Positions 1 through 11,602 are shown, counted from the stretch's first letter. The stretch is 64,000 nt of DNA from Odontesthes bonariensis (GCF_027942865.1 NC_134519.1:24462248-24526247); one strand, 5' to 3'. Notes: generated from the letters alone by a model not told the origin. Numbers and translations: made by a program.

Positions 1-58
1 TCAAAGTGCATATAGAGGTATGAATTTTTTTTCTTATAGATATTATGGCCATATACCT

Positions 59-130
59 GGTTCCATGGTGTAATGGTTAGCACTCTGGACTCTGAATCCA
101 GCGATCCGAGTTCAAATCTCGGTGGAACCT
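59..130 (+). tRNA. tRNA-Gln (anticodon CTG), copy 1
   Basis: A 72-nt cloverleaf is visible: a 7-bp acceptor stem (GGTTCCA with TGGAACC), a D arm with GTGT/GCAC and the GG pair in the loop, anticodon stem CTGGA/TCCAG around loop CTCTGAA (anticodon CTG), and T arm CCGAG/CTCGG around TTCAAAT. The discriminator base is T. The sequence agrees with my memory of the vertebrate tRNA-Gln-CTG consensus. No run of four or more T occurs until about 240 nt downstream, which is unusual for Pol III termination. Confidence 0.97.
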
Positions 131-825
131 GATCTTTGCTTTACATTAACACTTCTTCCCTTTCTCATCTTTGATGAGACCACTCAAGTAGGCATTTATG
201 ACTACCTCACTTACAATCCATAAGATGAAAATAATATTACAAACATAAAGTCTTCAAACAAAATCAGGAATTTACAGGAAAAATACCACCACTTGTTCTA
301 AGCTTACTCATAAATTCAAATATGTTGGAAAAATATACCTTTCATCAAAAATGCCATAATACAGGGAATGTTTTGTCTGTCTCATCAGGCCATATGATGA
401 GGGGAAACATTTGGAACATTGAAATGTAATAAAGATTGCCATGTCCTCAGAGATAAACATACTGTGAAATGACAAAATTTCTTACAATGTTACCAAGCAC
501 TAAAAATGTGAAGAAAAAAAGGCCCAACTTTTATGTAAATATGTTCAATTAGGGTTACTGAAGCAGTCCAGATTTTTATTTACCTGAATATTTCCAAGCT
601 TACAGTGAAGACTTTCTGTTTGATTTTAGAATATTCACATTGAAACTGGAAGAAGGGTTTAAGAGTTAAAGAACTTTGATATTTAGTTTCTTCTTTTCCA
701 GGAGTTCACATGGAACTGGGCAAGTAGACATAATTTGTTAATTCATTAAACTTACTTCTGACATGTGGCAAAGTGCATATAGTGGTATGAATTTTTTTTC
801 TAATAGATATTATGATTATATGCAG

Positions 826-897
826 GGTTCCATGGTGTAATGATTAGCACTCTGGACTCTGAATCCAGCGATCCGAGTTCAAATCTCGGTGGAACCT
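826..897 (+). tRNA. tRNA-Gln (CTG), copy 2, with altered D loop
   Basis: Identical to copy 1 except that the D-loop GG is GA (TAATGATTAGC). The changed base is position 19 in standard numbering, which normally pairs with C56 to hold the D and T loops together, so this copy may be poorly expressed or unstable. All stems and the CTG anticodon are intact. As in copy 1, no T4 run follows for over 300 nt. It could be a tRNA on the way to becoming a pseudogene. Confidence 0.9.
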
Positions 898-1104
898 GAT
901 CTTTGCTTTACATTAACACTTCTTCCCTTTCTCATCTTTGATGAGACCACTCAAGTAGGCATTTATGACTACCTCACTTACAATCCATAAGATGAAAATA
1001 ATATTACAAACATAAAGTCTTCAAACAAAATCAGGAATTTATGAGAAAAATACCACCACTTGTTCTAAGCTTACTCATAAATTCAAATATCTTGAAAAAT
1101 ATAC

Positions 1105-1193
1105 TCTCGCCCATTGACTGCTGGAATAGGCTCCAGCCCCCCCGCGACCCGGCCGACTGATTCAGCAGTTTAGAAAATGGATGGAATGATGGA
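1105..1193 (+). mobile_element. L2-like LINE 3'-end fragment with 12-bp target duplication
   Basis: An 89-bp insertion present only in the second tRNA unit. It is flanked by exact 12-bp direct repeats TGAAAAATATAC at 1093-1104 and 1194-1205; the other units have a single uninterrupted copy of this site. The insert reads GGCTCCAGC, CCCCGCGACC, CAGTTTAGAAAATGG, then an ATGG-type tail, which resembles the 3' end of teleost L2-clade LINEs. The 12-bp duplication and short tail fit target-primed insertion of a heavily 5'-truncated copy. Assignment to L2 is from memory of the family. Confidence 0.75.
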
Positions 1194-1707
1194 TGAAAAA
1201 TATACCTTTCATCAAAAATGCCATAATACAGGGAATGTTTTGTCTGTCTCATTAGGCCATATGATTGGGGGGGGGGGACCTTTGGAACATTGAAATGTAA
1301 TAAAGATTGCCATGTCCTCAGAGATAAACATACTGTGAAATGACAACATTTCTGACAATGTTACCAAGCACTAAAAATGTGAAGAAAGAAAGGCCCAACT
1401 TTTATATGAATATGTTCATTTTGGGTTACTGAAGCAGTCCAGATTTTTATTTTCAACTATTTACCTGAATATTTCCAAGCTTACAGGGAAGACTTTCTGT
1501 TTGATTTTTAGAATATTCACATTGAAACTGGAAGAAGGGTTTAAGAGTTAAAGCACTTTGATATTTAGTTTCTTCTTTTCCAGGAGTTCACATGGAACTG
1601 GGCAAGTGGACATAATTTGTTAATTCATCAATCTTATTACTGACATGTGGCAAAGTGCATATAGAGGTATATTTTTTTTTTCTTATTGATATTATGGCCA
1701 TATACAG

Positions 1708-1779
1708 GGTTCCATGGTGTAATGGTTAGCACTCTGGACTCTGAATCCAGCAATCCGAGTTCAAATCTCGGTGGAACCT
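1708..1779 (+). tRNA. tRNA-Gln (CTG), copy 3
   Basis: Same 72-nt cloverleaf as copy 1, with one G-to-A change in the variable loop (CCAGCAATCC instead of CCAGCGATCC), which should be tolerated. A T5 run follows at 1817-1821, about 38 nt downstream, so a canonical Pol III stop is present here although copies 1 and 2 lack it. Confidence 0.96.
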
Positions 1780-2484
1780 GATCTTTGCATTACATTAACA
1801 CTTCTTCCCATTCTCATTTTTGATGAGACCACTCAAGTACGCATTTATGACTACCTCACTTACAATCCATAAGATGAAAATAATATTACAAACATAAAGT
1901 CTTCAAACAAAATCAGGAATATACGGGAAAAATACCACCACTTGTTCTAAGCTTACTCATAAATTCAAATATGTTGGAAAAATATACCTTTCATCAAAAA
2001 TACCATAATACAGGGAATGTTTTGTCTGTCTCATCAGGCCATATGATGAGGGGAAAACATTTGGAACATTGAAATGTAATAAAGATTGCCATGTCCTCAG
2101 AGATAAACATACTGTGAAATGACAACATTTCTGACAATGTTACCAAGCACTAAAAATGTCAAGAAAAAAAGGCCCAACTTTTATGTAAATATGTTCAATT
2201 AGGGTTACTGAAGCAGTCCAGATTTTTATTTCCAACTATTTACCTGAATATTTCCAAGCTTACAGTGAAGACTTTCTGTTTGATTTTAGAATATTCACAT
2301 TGAAACTGGAAGAAGGGTTTAAGAGTTAAAGCACTTTGATATTTAGTTTCTTCTTTTCCAGGAGTTCACATGGAACTGCAAGTGGACATAATTTGTTAAT
2401 TCATCAAACTTACTCCACAACTGTTGCAAAGCCAATTATTGAGGTTTAAATTTTTTACCCTGTAGATGTCTTAGCAATATACAG

Positions 2485-2556
2485 GGTTCCATGGTGTAAT
2501 GGTTAGCACTCTGGACTCTGAATCCAGCGATCCGAGTTCAAATCTCGGTGGAACCT
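2485..2556 (+). tRNA. tRNA-Gln (CTG), copy 4
   Basis: Identical in sequence to copy 1 with all cloverleaf arms intact. It lies in the last, partly diverged unit of the array: its 5' flank has drifted and the 3' flank departs from the other units after about 25 nt. A T4 run at 2596-2599 can serve as the Pol III terminator. Confidence 0.96.
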
Positions 2557-2894
2557 GATCTTTGCGTTACATTAACACTTCTTTGACTTGTACTGTTTTC
2601 TGATTGATAGGATGAAAACAATATTACAAACATAAAGTCTTCCAACAAAATCAGGTATTTACTTGAAAAATACATTGACTTACTCATAAATTCAAATGCC
2701 ATAATACAGGGAATGTTTTGTCTGTCTCATTAGGCCATTATAATAGTGCATTTAAATCAAAATATTAAATATATAATAATATTATTTTGTAACAAGAAGA
2801 CGTCCATCTTCTGAGAGACTTATCTCAAAACGTCTTTCGTTGTCAGACAGCAGTTACAAAGTGTACATACTTTCTATGTTTTGTACAGGCGGCT
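2557..2894. other. Decayed array end; no gene seen
   Basis: Contains the tail of the fourth tRNA unit up to about 2,750 and then AT-rich sequence running into the GC-richer trnau1ap promoter. No coding or RNA feature is supported. Confidence 0.6.
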
Positions 2895-2904
2895 ACCGGA
2901 AGTG
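2895..2904 (+). promoter_or_regulatory. ETS/GABP-type promoter site upstream of trnau1ap
   Basis: Perfect ACCGGAAGTG, 158 bp upstream of the trnau1ap start codon, at the edge of a stretch with several CpGs (GCGCGG near 3,006). No TATA box stands out. This is the usual layout of a housekeeping, CpG-type promoter. Factor identity is inference. Confidence 0.5.
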
Positions 2905-3062
2905 AATCGCTGAGACGGAAGAGAAGAGAAGAGAAACAGCGAGCCTTTCCATGAGTGTACGGTGAACGTGCTGAGAACGTAAATATTATATAATTGAGCT
3001 TTTCCGCGCGGCCTTAGAACAGAAAAGGACTCATCAATTGTGCCACCTAGGCTCCGGAATTT

Positions 3063-6000
3063 ATGATGTTTAACAGACAGAACAGCCTGTGGATGGGTGA
3101 TGTAAGTCTGAAGTCTTCGTTTCGTTTTGTGTGTGGACATTAGCTTAGCTAAGCGTGCTTGTCCCAAGCTGAGTTAGCCCGGATGTGCCACCCCTGTTGT
3201 TAAAGACAAAACTAAACTCTGCGTCTAAGTGCTTGGTTTAGGTGACTTGTCGTTGGACATTTCAGGAGAAGCACAAGTCAATGTGCAATTGTAAAATGCC
3301 AGTGGTTTGCCAAACACTCTTTCTATCAGTATTTTTTCTGGATAAGCGCCTCGTCGTCGTCCAGCAAGTGTTAGCTAAATAAAGGACTGCATTCAAGCTA
3401 AAGTTAATGTATAACACCAACTTTTTGGATTGCACCCATGTTTATTAAATTGCGTTACATACGACCTGACGTCGTGTAAGTCTTAATATGGCTGAGGACA
3501 TATTTTGGCGGCGTATTGTGCCTGAACGAAAATAATAAATGATAATTAGTTAGAAGGTAACGTGTGTGTTCCTGGCAGTGGTCTGTTTATATGGCCAGCT
3601 TGTGAACACAGTGTTCATATGAGGGCTTGGTAGTTAACCAGCTATCAAACGTTTAGGGTAAACTTAACAGAAAGTTGTTAACTAGCTATTACGATGTGGT
3701 CCATTATAGCTGTGTTTGTGCCACTCTTGCTAACCAGACCGGATGATATTAGCCTAATTTGTAGCAGGGTACCACTTTTTTTTCCAACAAAATTACTCGC
3801 TAAAAGCAATAAAACGTATAAGAATTGTTTTTTTTTTTTTAAACAAATGCTTTAATCTGGGCAACCAGGCTGAGGAGTCCTTCCCTAGCCGTAGACGCCC
3901 CTCAAGGTTGTCATGACGCTTTTGTACGTTGGCAGTATTTTCGCTGCCAGCGAACAAGCTTTACATTTTAACAGTGAATCCCTCTTCTGTTTTAAAAAGG
4001 AAAATAAGAAACTCGGAGGCATTCTACTAAGAAGACACACAGTCTTGTCAGCTGTTCGTCAGCAGGGTAGACTGTAAAAGATTTAATTTGCAGAGGAGAG
4101 GCAGACGAGAACAATGGTAAAACAATTGAGAACCATACGAATGATGCCTCTCGGCACCATCTTACTCTTACCCAAATTAAAACAGGATGAAAGAGCAGCA
4201 TTTGTTCACAGGAAAGCTGGTAACAGTAAGGGAAGGTTTTATCCTAAGGGTAAGCTTTTAAAAAAAAAAGTGAAAAACTAATTCTAACCTATTTGTAATC
4301 ACCAACATTTTAAAACTGTAATTTGCTATGTCAGTAATGGAAACTGATCGCTATACTGTATATATCTGCACCGAAACATTTAAAAACAGAACGCGTTTAA
4401 GAAATGATAAGAACATGAGCTATTTTCACGTCAAAATCTCTTTCTACAACATCTACACTTGGAAGGCTGTGCACAAATGACACTGTTCTGCTGTGTGAAC
4501 TATTTGTATTTAGTTTAACATGTTTCACTTAATTTCTTCATTTACTTACAGCTGGACCCATACATGGATGAGAACTTCATCAAGCAGGCCTTTAGCGCTA
4601 TGGGAGAATCACCATTTGGAGTCAAGATCATCACTCACAGGATAACAGGGTAAGTAATGCAGTTGCTTGATCTCCACATACAGTCCGGAGTGAATGCTGC
4701 ATACCTCTGCATTATCACATGCTGGCTTTCCAGGCCAGGCCATCAAAAATTTTGATTTGTATTTAAAACTCTTGCATAGCACAAGTCCGATTAGGTCCCT
4801 CAGGCGAGGTTCTGATAGGGCTGTCGCAGTTGAGGAATTCCCCCTGCGGTGAGTCAGGGCGGATCTATCTATCTATCCATCTATCCATCTATCCATCCAT
4901 CCATCACACTACACCACACTCTTCTGGCCGCTTTATCATCTTCATTCAGCTGGTCTCCTTTAGCAGAAAGACAGTTGCTACTAAAGGAGGAACTCTGCTC
5001 GTTTATATATTTTCCCAGGAGTAAATTCCTCTTTGTTTGCCGTCTTGTTGTGCAGTGGTTCAGCAGGATACTGCTTTGTGGAGCTGGCAGATGAAGCAAG
5101 CGTCGACCGCTGCGTCCAAAGACTCAACGGAAAACTGGTTCCTGGATCAAATCCGGTAAGTTCTATGGTACAGTTGCAAAATACCTAATCATGTCTATGT
5201 TGTACTCCTTACAACAATATCTGTTATCACTGTTTCTCCATAAATACATACTTTATTGATAATTTAATGCCACCTTCCTTTTTTTCAGTGATAGACTCAT
5301 GTTATCAAGCAGTGTTTACTTTTTGATTTGACTGTGGATGGTGGAGCTCTACTAGCCTTGGTCTTGCTTTGTTATAGCAGAAACACAATAGTATTGGATA
5401 CTTAAAAAGTCATTACAGCAGACTGTTTTTTGTCACAACACCAGGTTTTTAAAGACCATTGGTGAATGGGCCGGAACCGGTAGATTTTGTTAGTGCTGTC
5501 ACCAGCGAGCTCTTCAGGCTTTAGCAAGATGCAAACTGAATACTTGTTACACACATTAGCGTTTATCCGTTTGGCTGAAGTGACAGCAAGCTCACATGTG
5601 AAGGTCTGGTGATGTCAAACAAACAAATCATCCCAGCCTGAAAATGTCAGACTCGAATGGTGCTTGAACTTGTGACCTATTGGGAATGCTGATGCCCCTG
5701 TGGGCTGGCCAAGCTACTGGGCTCCCCTGTTCACCGGCCTGTATCTGCTGCTGAAGGTGGCTAAGAGGCGGCTTGTACATGAATGTACTTTGTTTGAAGC
5801 TGGTGAATAGAGTCTCTGGTAGGAACTAACTGAGGAAGGGGCTAAAGGCTGGTCTGGGTGGTGGAGGTATGTAAACCTAAATAACAATAACTCCACTCTC
5901 TATTTTCAGCAATAACAGAGCTATACTACACGTCATTGGTGTGTGAAGTTGGCTTAATGTGTGTGTTTTGTCTCTTTCTGTGCAGCCCCGCAAGTTTAAG

Positions 6001-9000
6001 CTAAACTATGCCACTTATGGGAAACGACCAGAGGCAGGGTAAGATGTGGTTTACATTCAGCCTTGTTTGTCAATGCAAGAGTCCAGAAGAAGTAAAGAAA
6101 TGCCTCCATACTTTAAGAAAAAAAATGGTGGTTTAATTCATAGAAGTTATATAAATATACAAGTGGTGGAGGTGTTTTAGAGTAGCTCCAGACCTTCGCA
6201 CAGAACTGTATGTTTATTTGAAAACAAAACAAAAAGAAGTTTAATATATTTATTAAAAAGCATCTACAAGTTACATCTCAAACTGACACTGACTGTTTGA
6301 GGAGAAAGAACTGTGGAATTGGAGAGCTTCAGTTCTGATGTTGATCTTTTCCTCATTTGTTCTCCTTGAGTTAGACTCGGTTACATGTTGCTGCTCCTCT
6401 AAAAAGTGAGCAAAGAAACTGAATTTATTCTGCAAATTAATTTAATTATTAAAAAAATCTAATCTGTCATGCTGCATTAGAAATTGTTAGTGTTAAAAAA
6501 AGGAGAGATTATCAAACCTGTCAGTGGATTTTAATTTGAATCCAACCTCCAAACACCAAAATTGGCGTAGCTCATACAATGTACATCTATACACGGCTGC
6601 CTCTGTACTGTGTCATGGACTGGACAGGATGGATTGTTCATGATGGGTGATCCAGTTTAGGGTGAACATGTTTCAGTAGATGGATGAAGGCGTTGTATAA
6701 ACCCACAATTAGATATTGTGATAATCAAATTGGGGAGGGTCAAGAGCAGCTTTCAGCTTTGCTCCAAGGTGGTCTAGAACCCGTTTCTCTAGTCCCTTTG
6801 TGACACATGACGAGGAGGCGACATGAAGCTGCACTCTTTACATAGAAGACAGACACTTTGTCATTTGTCTAGTTCTAAATGAAATGGTAGAAATATAGTA
6901 TTCTCTTTATTTCTTCATGGCAATCAAGTCTTTTTTCTTCTTTTTCTCTTTCCAGGCCAGAGTTCTCAGTGTTTGTGGGCGACTTGGCCTCTGAGGTGGA
7001 TGATTTCCAGCTCCATCAAGTTTTTAAGAAGTACACCTCCTGCAAAGGAGCCAAAGTAGTCACCGACCAGTACGGGTACTCCAGGTATGTCAGCTATTGT
7101 TGGTGGACCATACAGCAGAGGGACTTGTTCTGTGTGACATGGGATAATTGGTTTGACTATGATTTGATTATAAGATTTCTTTGGGATGTAATGTATTGTG
7201 ACTTATTAAACTTTTGTTAAGAAGTATACAGTACTCTAATCAAGTGTTTCCTGTTTTCTGTGGTGTAATGATTGTTAGGATAGCAGTGTTATGGACGTTG
7301 ACCACCAGTGCATCTTCATCTATTTTCGAAAAAGGCTGAAGAAATGTTTTCTTGCCGTCTTATGCTAAAACTATTGTTTTCCCCATATAGGCTAAGCAAG
7401 AGCAACTCACAATTCAAGTGATGCTACCTCATGTTAAAAAGTAAAACAGCAAGTTTCAGTTCTACCATAATAATACCCATTATATTCTCTTTCTCATTAT
7501 AAGTGGCTATTACATGGCAAGTATGTGGCGCTTGTTGTTGGGCAGAGGAGATGTAACTCTCGTCTGACTTTCAGAGGTTACGGCTTTGTCAAGTTCGGGG
7601 AGGAAAGCGAGCAGAAGAAGGCGATTGAGGAGTGCCAGGGTACAATGCTGGGAGGAAAGCCACTCAGGCTTAGTATCGCTGTAGCCAAGAGGTAAGATAC
7701 AAGGTGACAAAACGGGACTGGTGGTTTTGAAATGAAAACATTGAATCTCAGCCAGAGAAACTCCTTGTTTAAGACCATGCTTAAAATGCATGGCTTCTAT
7801 TGTGTGGAGTATTTCACTGCTTTACACTGTGCATCCTGAAAGTTTTTATAATCGCCGATTAAGTTTCTACTATAAATGTTACCAATAAGAATAAAAACTT
7901 AAAGAATACTAAATGTAAACTATTTCCCACAGAACCCTCAGTTGCGGTTGAAATTTTGAAACCATAACAAAGTTCAAGTACAACTTGAACTTAAAGAGTC
8001 TCATAAGTTTGTGCTTTTACAAGTTGTCAAAGCACCTGTCCTCTCATGTCGCTGTGATACGCTCGCTGATGACAGAAGGCGGAGCTCTTGACAAGAAGCA
8101 CTCCTTCTCAGATAGCACTGGAGACCGCCCTGCTCTTCTCTTCTCTTCCCCTCCCAACACCCTGACTTTTATTTTGGTTTGCATTCTCAGTCGTCTTTAA
8201 TGGCGTCTTCACCATCTGCGTGTGCACGGGTTCAAACTGAAAAGGCTGAACAACAAGACTTGTACCAAGTCCCACATGCTCCATTGCACGTGCTCAGCAA
8301 AGCACCAAATGTCAATTAATCTGCAGCTGAAAATGATTTCTGTCCACTGTCGTACTTCCCGTTTGAGCGACATATCTTATGTGGCAGATCTTAAAGGATA
8401 TGTAAATACTTATGTTCTTTACTTAATTTCTTGTTATATTTATGGCACTTTGTTGCATTTGTTGTTTTGCAGCCAGAAGATGAGTAACTACCATGGAACC
8501 CAGGGCCAGAGTTACCATAGCAATTACAACCAGACTCAGCCGGGATACTATGGCAGTCATACAGGTGGTAGTCAAAGCGGTTACTATTCTCAGTGGGGTG
8601 GCTATGACCAGTATGGTGGCTACAACAATAGTGGCTACGGCAGCGGCTACAACAGCGGCTACAACAGTGGCTACAACTACAACTACGGGCCCTATGGTTA
8701 CCCCCCGCCAGGCCACATGATGCCACCGCCTTCCATGGGGATGCCACCCATGTCCACGGACATGTCAGGAGCTGTAGAGGTGAGAGAAGCTCTCTGTTGA
8801 ATTCTCAAGGATGCAGACCCTTTAAATGAAATGACAGAAGCCACTCAAAATAAAAGATAAAAATGCTAGAGGTAGTCATGGTCCTTTATGATCTTACAGC
8901 CTCATTGAGTTTCATCGGATTCCTTGCTTGAAATGTTTCCTAATGTTGAGTGTCTTTCTCCAGCAGAGCCACGAGCAGTCTGAAGAGATAGAGGATGACA

Positions 9001-10660
9001 ATGCAGAAGGTAAAACCCTGTTTGCATTTAAATTGTCTTTATTATCACATCTGCTATGATGTGACTCAGGAGCCGTTTATTACCGATCTCATACATGTTA
9101 CAGGGTTTCCGCGGAGTCATAAAAAGTCATAAAACATAAATTTAATAATAAGAATTTTAGGCCATAAAAAGTCATAAAAACATCCAGATTTTCCATACAA
9201 GGTCATAAATTACATTTCGCCACGTCTTAAATTTATATGCTCGTTCATTCATTCGTTCTACCATCGCCTCTCCACCTCGAGCCCATACGCTGATGGCGGA
9301 ATTCATTCGTTTCGCCTGTTGCAGTTCTGCCTGAGGAATCTGGGTGGTATCGCGTTCCAGAACTTCAAGGTCCATGCGCCAGTGTAGCACTTCCATAGAA
9401 ACCCGCGCCAACTTCAGAGCTTCACTGCCGGTGTTCTGATCATGTAGCCTAGGTCTATGGTCGCACGGTCTACTTAGCCTAGCTTGTATTGTGTCTTAGC
9501 TTTTACTGTCTTAGTGGATTAGTGAACCTATCGGCGTATCACAATGGGAAAGTGCACATTTAACGTGTTATGGCTAGAAGACGGTGCGTTTAAGAATTGG
9601 CTTAAGCCCGTCGCGAACAATAGATACCAAGCCTATTGCACTCTGTGCAAAAAGACATTGGAGTTCTCCAGTTTAGGCTTTAAAGCCTTGAATTCACATG
9701 CAAAATCAGAGAGGCATAAAGTCATAAAGTTGTACAAGGTTTGCAGCGGGTGCAGGCCACCACTCAGTTTTGTTCTCCGTCACTACCCGGTCCAAGCTCA
9801 GCACAGCATTCCGTTAGTCTCGCTCCAGCCGCCACACACAGTGCTTTCGGATCAACATCCACGTCGAAAGCGGAGGTCGTGTGGGTGTTGAACACCGTTA
9901 CGAAACACCAGTCATACAGCGGGAACGAAGACATTGCCAAACTTTTCAATTTAACTGAATTAAATAAAAGAGCTCTTCTTAACATTTTATATTGTTGATT
10001 GGTTTAATAGGCTACTGTTGTGTACCACTGTTAATTTACAGTGGTACAGTTTACAGTTGTCACAGTTGTAACAGTTATTACAGCTGTACATGGTACAGTT
10101 GTTTACAGTTGTTAAGTGAATAAAAAAAAAGAATTTTTAAAGGAATCGACTAAAGTTATTTCTCGTAATTCGTGTAGGTCATAAATTTAAATGATCATGG
10201 TCATAAAAAGGTCTTAAATTGTCTTAAATTTGACTGACTAAACCCTGATGTTAACCGTTTACCTTTGTTATATGCTTGGTACCTCAGTGTTTCATTCTAA
10301 ACGTTTTTAAAATATTTCTTTAGTTTCCGTCATGAGTAACATTTGAGCCTGTGAACAGCTTGTTGAAACCACAGCTGCAGGTGTGGTCTTGTGGCACAGA
10401 CGGCTTCTCCCCATTCCATTACTCTTTGGCTAGATGTTGCTATGCTGCTATTGGTGTTTTTCTCCTCATATGCCATATTTATTAAATGTGTGTTTTAAAT
10501 ATGTGCTCTGTGGCATTTTACAGAGCCCATCCCTGAATGTGACGTGGAGCAGTGGAACAAAGATTTTATGCAGCGCAGTGAGGAGCTCTATGACGCCATG
10601 ATGAACTGTCACTGGGAGCCCCTGGACTCTGTGGACTCCCCCATCGCTTCCCTTTCTTGA
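3063..10660 (+). CDS. trnau1ap: tRNA selenocysteine 1-associated protein 1-like (SECp43), nine coding exons
   Basis: SECp43 family protein that binds tRNA[Ser]Sec and supports selenocysteine incorporation. Exons: 3063-3101, 4552-4649, 5056-5155, 5986-6038, 6956-7084, 7575-7691, 8473-8779, 8964-9009, 10524-10660; all borders are GT-AG and phases add up to 341 aa. The start [13 protein letters not shown] precedes RRM1 ([21 protein letters not shown], about residues 8-85). RRM2 follows ([17 protein letters not shown], about 97-178). Residues about 180-281 are rich in Tyr, Gly, Asn and Ser. The C-terminus [19 protein letters not shown] ends at TGA 10658-10660 and is the conserved SECp43 tail. Human TRNAU1AP is about 287 aa, so the longer Tyr/Gly tail points to the second teleost paralogue (trnau1apb-type). 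Exon 8 has a CAGCAG tandem acceptor. The first in-frame ATG is chosen; a second ATG follows directly. Confidence 0.93.
4863..4905 (+). repeat. (ATCT/ATCC)n simple repeat in trnau1ap intron 2
   Basis: Imperfect tetranucleotide run of ATCT changing to ATCC units, 150 bp before exon 3. It may be a LINE/SINE tail in reverse orientation, but nothing else of an element is visible. Confidence 0.8.
9101..10247 (+). mobile_element. BED-finger DNA transposon, internally deleted, in trnau1ap last intron
   Basis: Ends are inverted repeats CAGGGTTT (9101) and AAACCCTG (to 10247), flanked by direct repeats ATGTTA at 9095-9100 and 10248-10253. Subterminal sequence is rich in GTCATAAA and CATAAATTT words at both ends. 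The interior codes for the N-terminus of a BED-finger transposase (see 9544-9998). The catalytic part is missing, so this is a non-autonomous deletion derivative of a hAT-like element. A hAT should give an 8-bp duplication; only 6 bp match exactly here, so the superfamily is not settled. Confidence 0.8.
9544..9998 (+). pseudogene. Transposase N-terminal fragment with BED-type zinc finger
   Basis: Reads [20 protein letters not shown] and then a C-x2-C...H-x5-H finger (YCTLCKK...[12 protein letters not shown]) within the first 60 residues. A second reading frame overlapping it (about 9741-9998) carries [20 protein letters not shown], the block that follows the finger in related fish transposases, so a frameshift separates the two. 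No RNase-H-like catalytic region or C-terminal dimerisation block follows. It lies inside the 9101-10247 element and should be spliced out with the intron. Confidence 0.7.
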
Positions 10661-11602
10661 TAACTCTTTTTTTTTTTTTTTTTTTTAAAGCTCTGTCTCC
10701 CTTACTCGTCAATACGTAATTTTTAATGATTTTTGTACTCCCAGATCTTTCCACCACACTGACACCTTATAGGAGCCAGCAGGAGTTCACCATCTCCGTA
10801 CTCATCTAAGTAAAGACTGGCTGTATGTACAAATGTACTTGTTCCTCTCCAAATACTTTTAAGTGCACACAAACATTCACTTGACTGAGTCATTTACCAT
10901 GTTGGTAACAAACAGTAATTTGGTCAATAATCAGTGCAGTTGCTGTGTAGGGTGTGCCATCACCAGAGCTACAGAGATGAAGTGCTGAAGCCCATCGGCA
11001 CACGGTAGCTGTAGAGTTGTAAACTGGATGTAGTGTCTCTATGTTTCACCACTTAATGATGTCACAGAGGAACAAACACCATGGGTCATTCATTGTTGTT
11101 GATCCTTGTTGTAATGATCCGCAAAAAACGACTTTGCTCATCAGTCCTCAAAAAAACAAAAACTATGCCTTTGTTGTCTTTTGCCATCTTCCTCCTGTCA
11201 GTCCAGGATGGTCATTAGAAATATATTGTAGATAAAGGACATGCGTCCTAATCGGCTTCTTCAGATTTTAATGAAGGACCTCTACACATTTTCTTTTCTT
11301 TTACATTTGTTGATCTTCATTGACTTTCATGCGCATTGTGGGAACGCTGGTGATATTGAGTATTCCAAAAGACAAAATGGCCGAAATGTTATTTATCACT
11401 ATTTTTCACACAAGAAGCTCAATGTCTTTATGTAATGGATGAATACTACAACCTCCTGATATGTTTGAGTACTGGTAAACTGTCCACGAGGTTTTTGTGA
11501 GGTTTCCAGCTGATTTGTTGTCCAATTTCAAGGTAGCATTTATTTCCTGCTTGTAAATGTCTTTACATTTTGTACATATTTTCTTTCTGGAGATGTTTTA
11601 TC

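Larger units (their letters stand above)
1..2750 (+). repeat. Tandem array of about 0.78-kb tRNA-Gln units
   Basis: Four tRNA genes start at 59, 826, 1708 and 2485, giving spacings of 767, 882 and 777 bp. The spacers are homologous: each has the pre-tRNA segment CAAAGTGCATATAG plus a T-rich tract, and the shared blocks CTTCTTCCC, AAGATGAAAATAATATTACA and TTTCCAAGCTTACAG. The second unit is longer because of a 101-bp insertion. The fourth unit decays after about 2,750. The window opens inside a unit's 5' flank, so more copies probably lie upstream. Single-base differences between spacers are frequent, so the array is not freshly duplicated throughout. Confidence 0.93.

Noticed and set aside
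8222-8472. Long open frame running upstream of trnau1ap exon 7
   Set aside because: It is intron sequence that happens to stay open; RRM2 joins exon 7 at the 8473 acceptor with the right phase, and the upstream part has no SECp43 similarity.
8391-8747. Cys/Ser/His-rich minus-strand frame opposite trnau1ap exon 7
   Set aside because: Shadow of the Tyr/Gly/Asn repeats on the coding strand.
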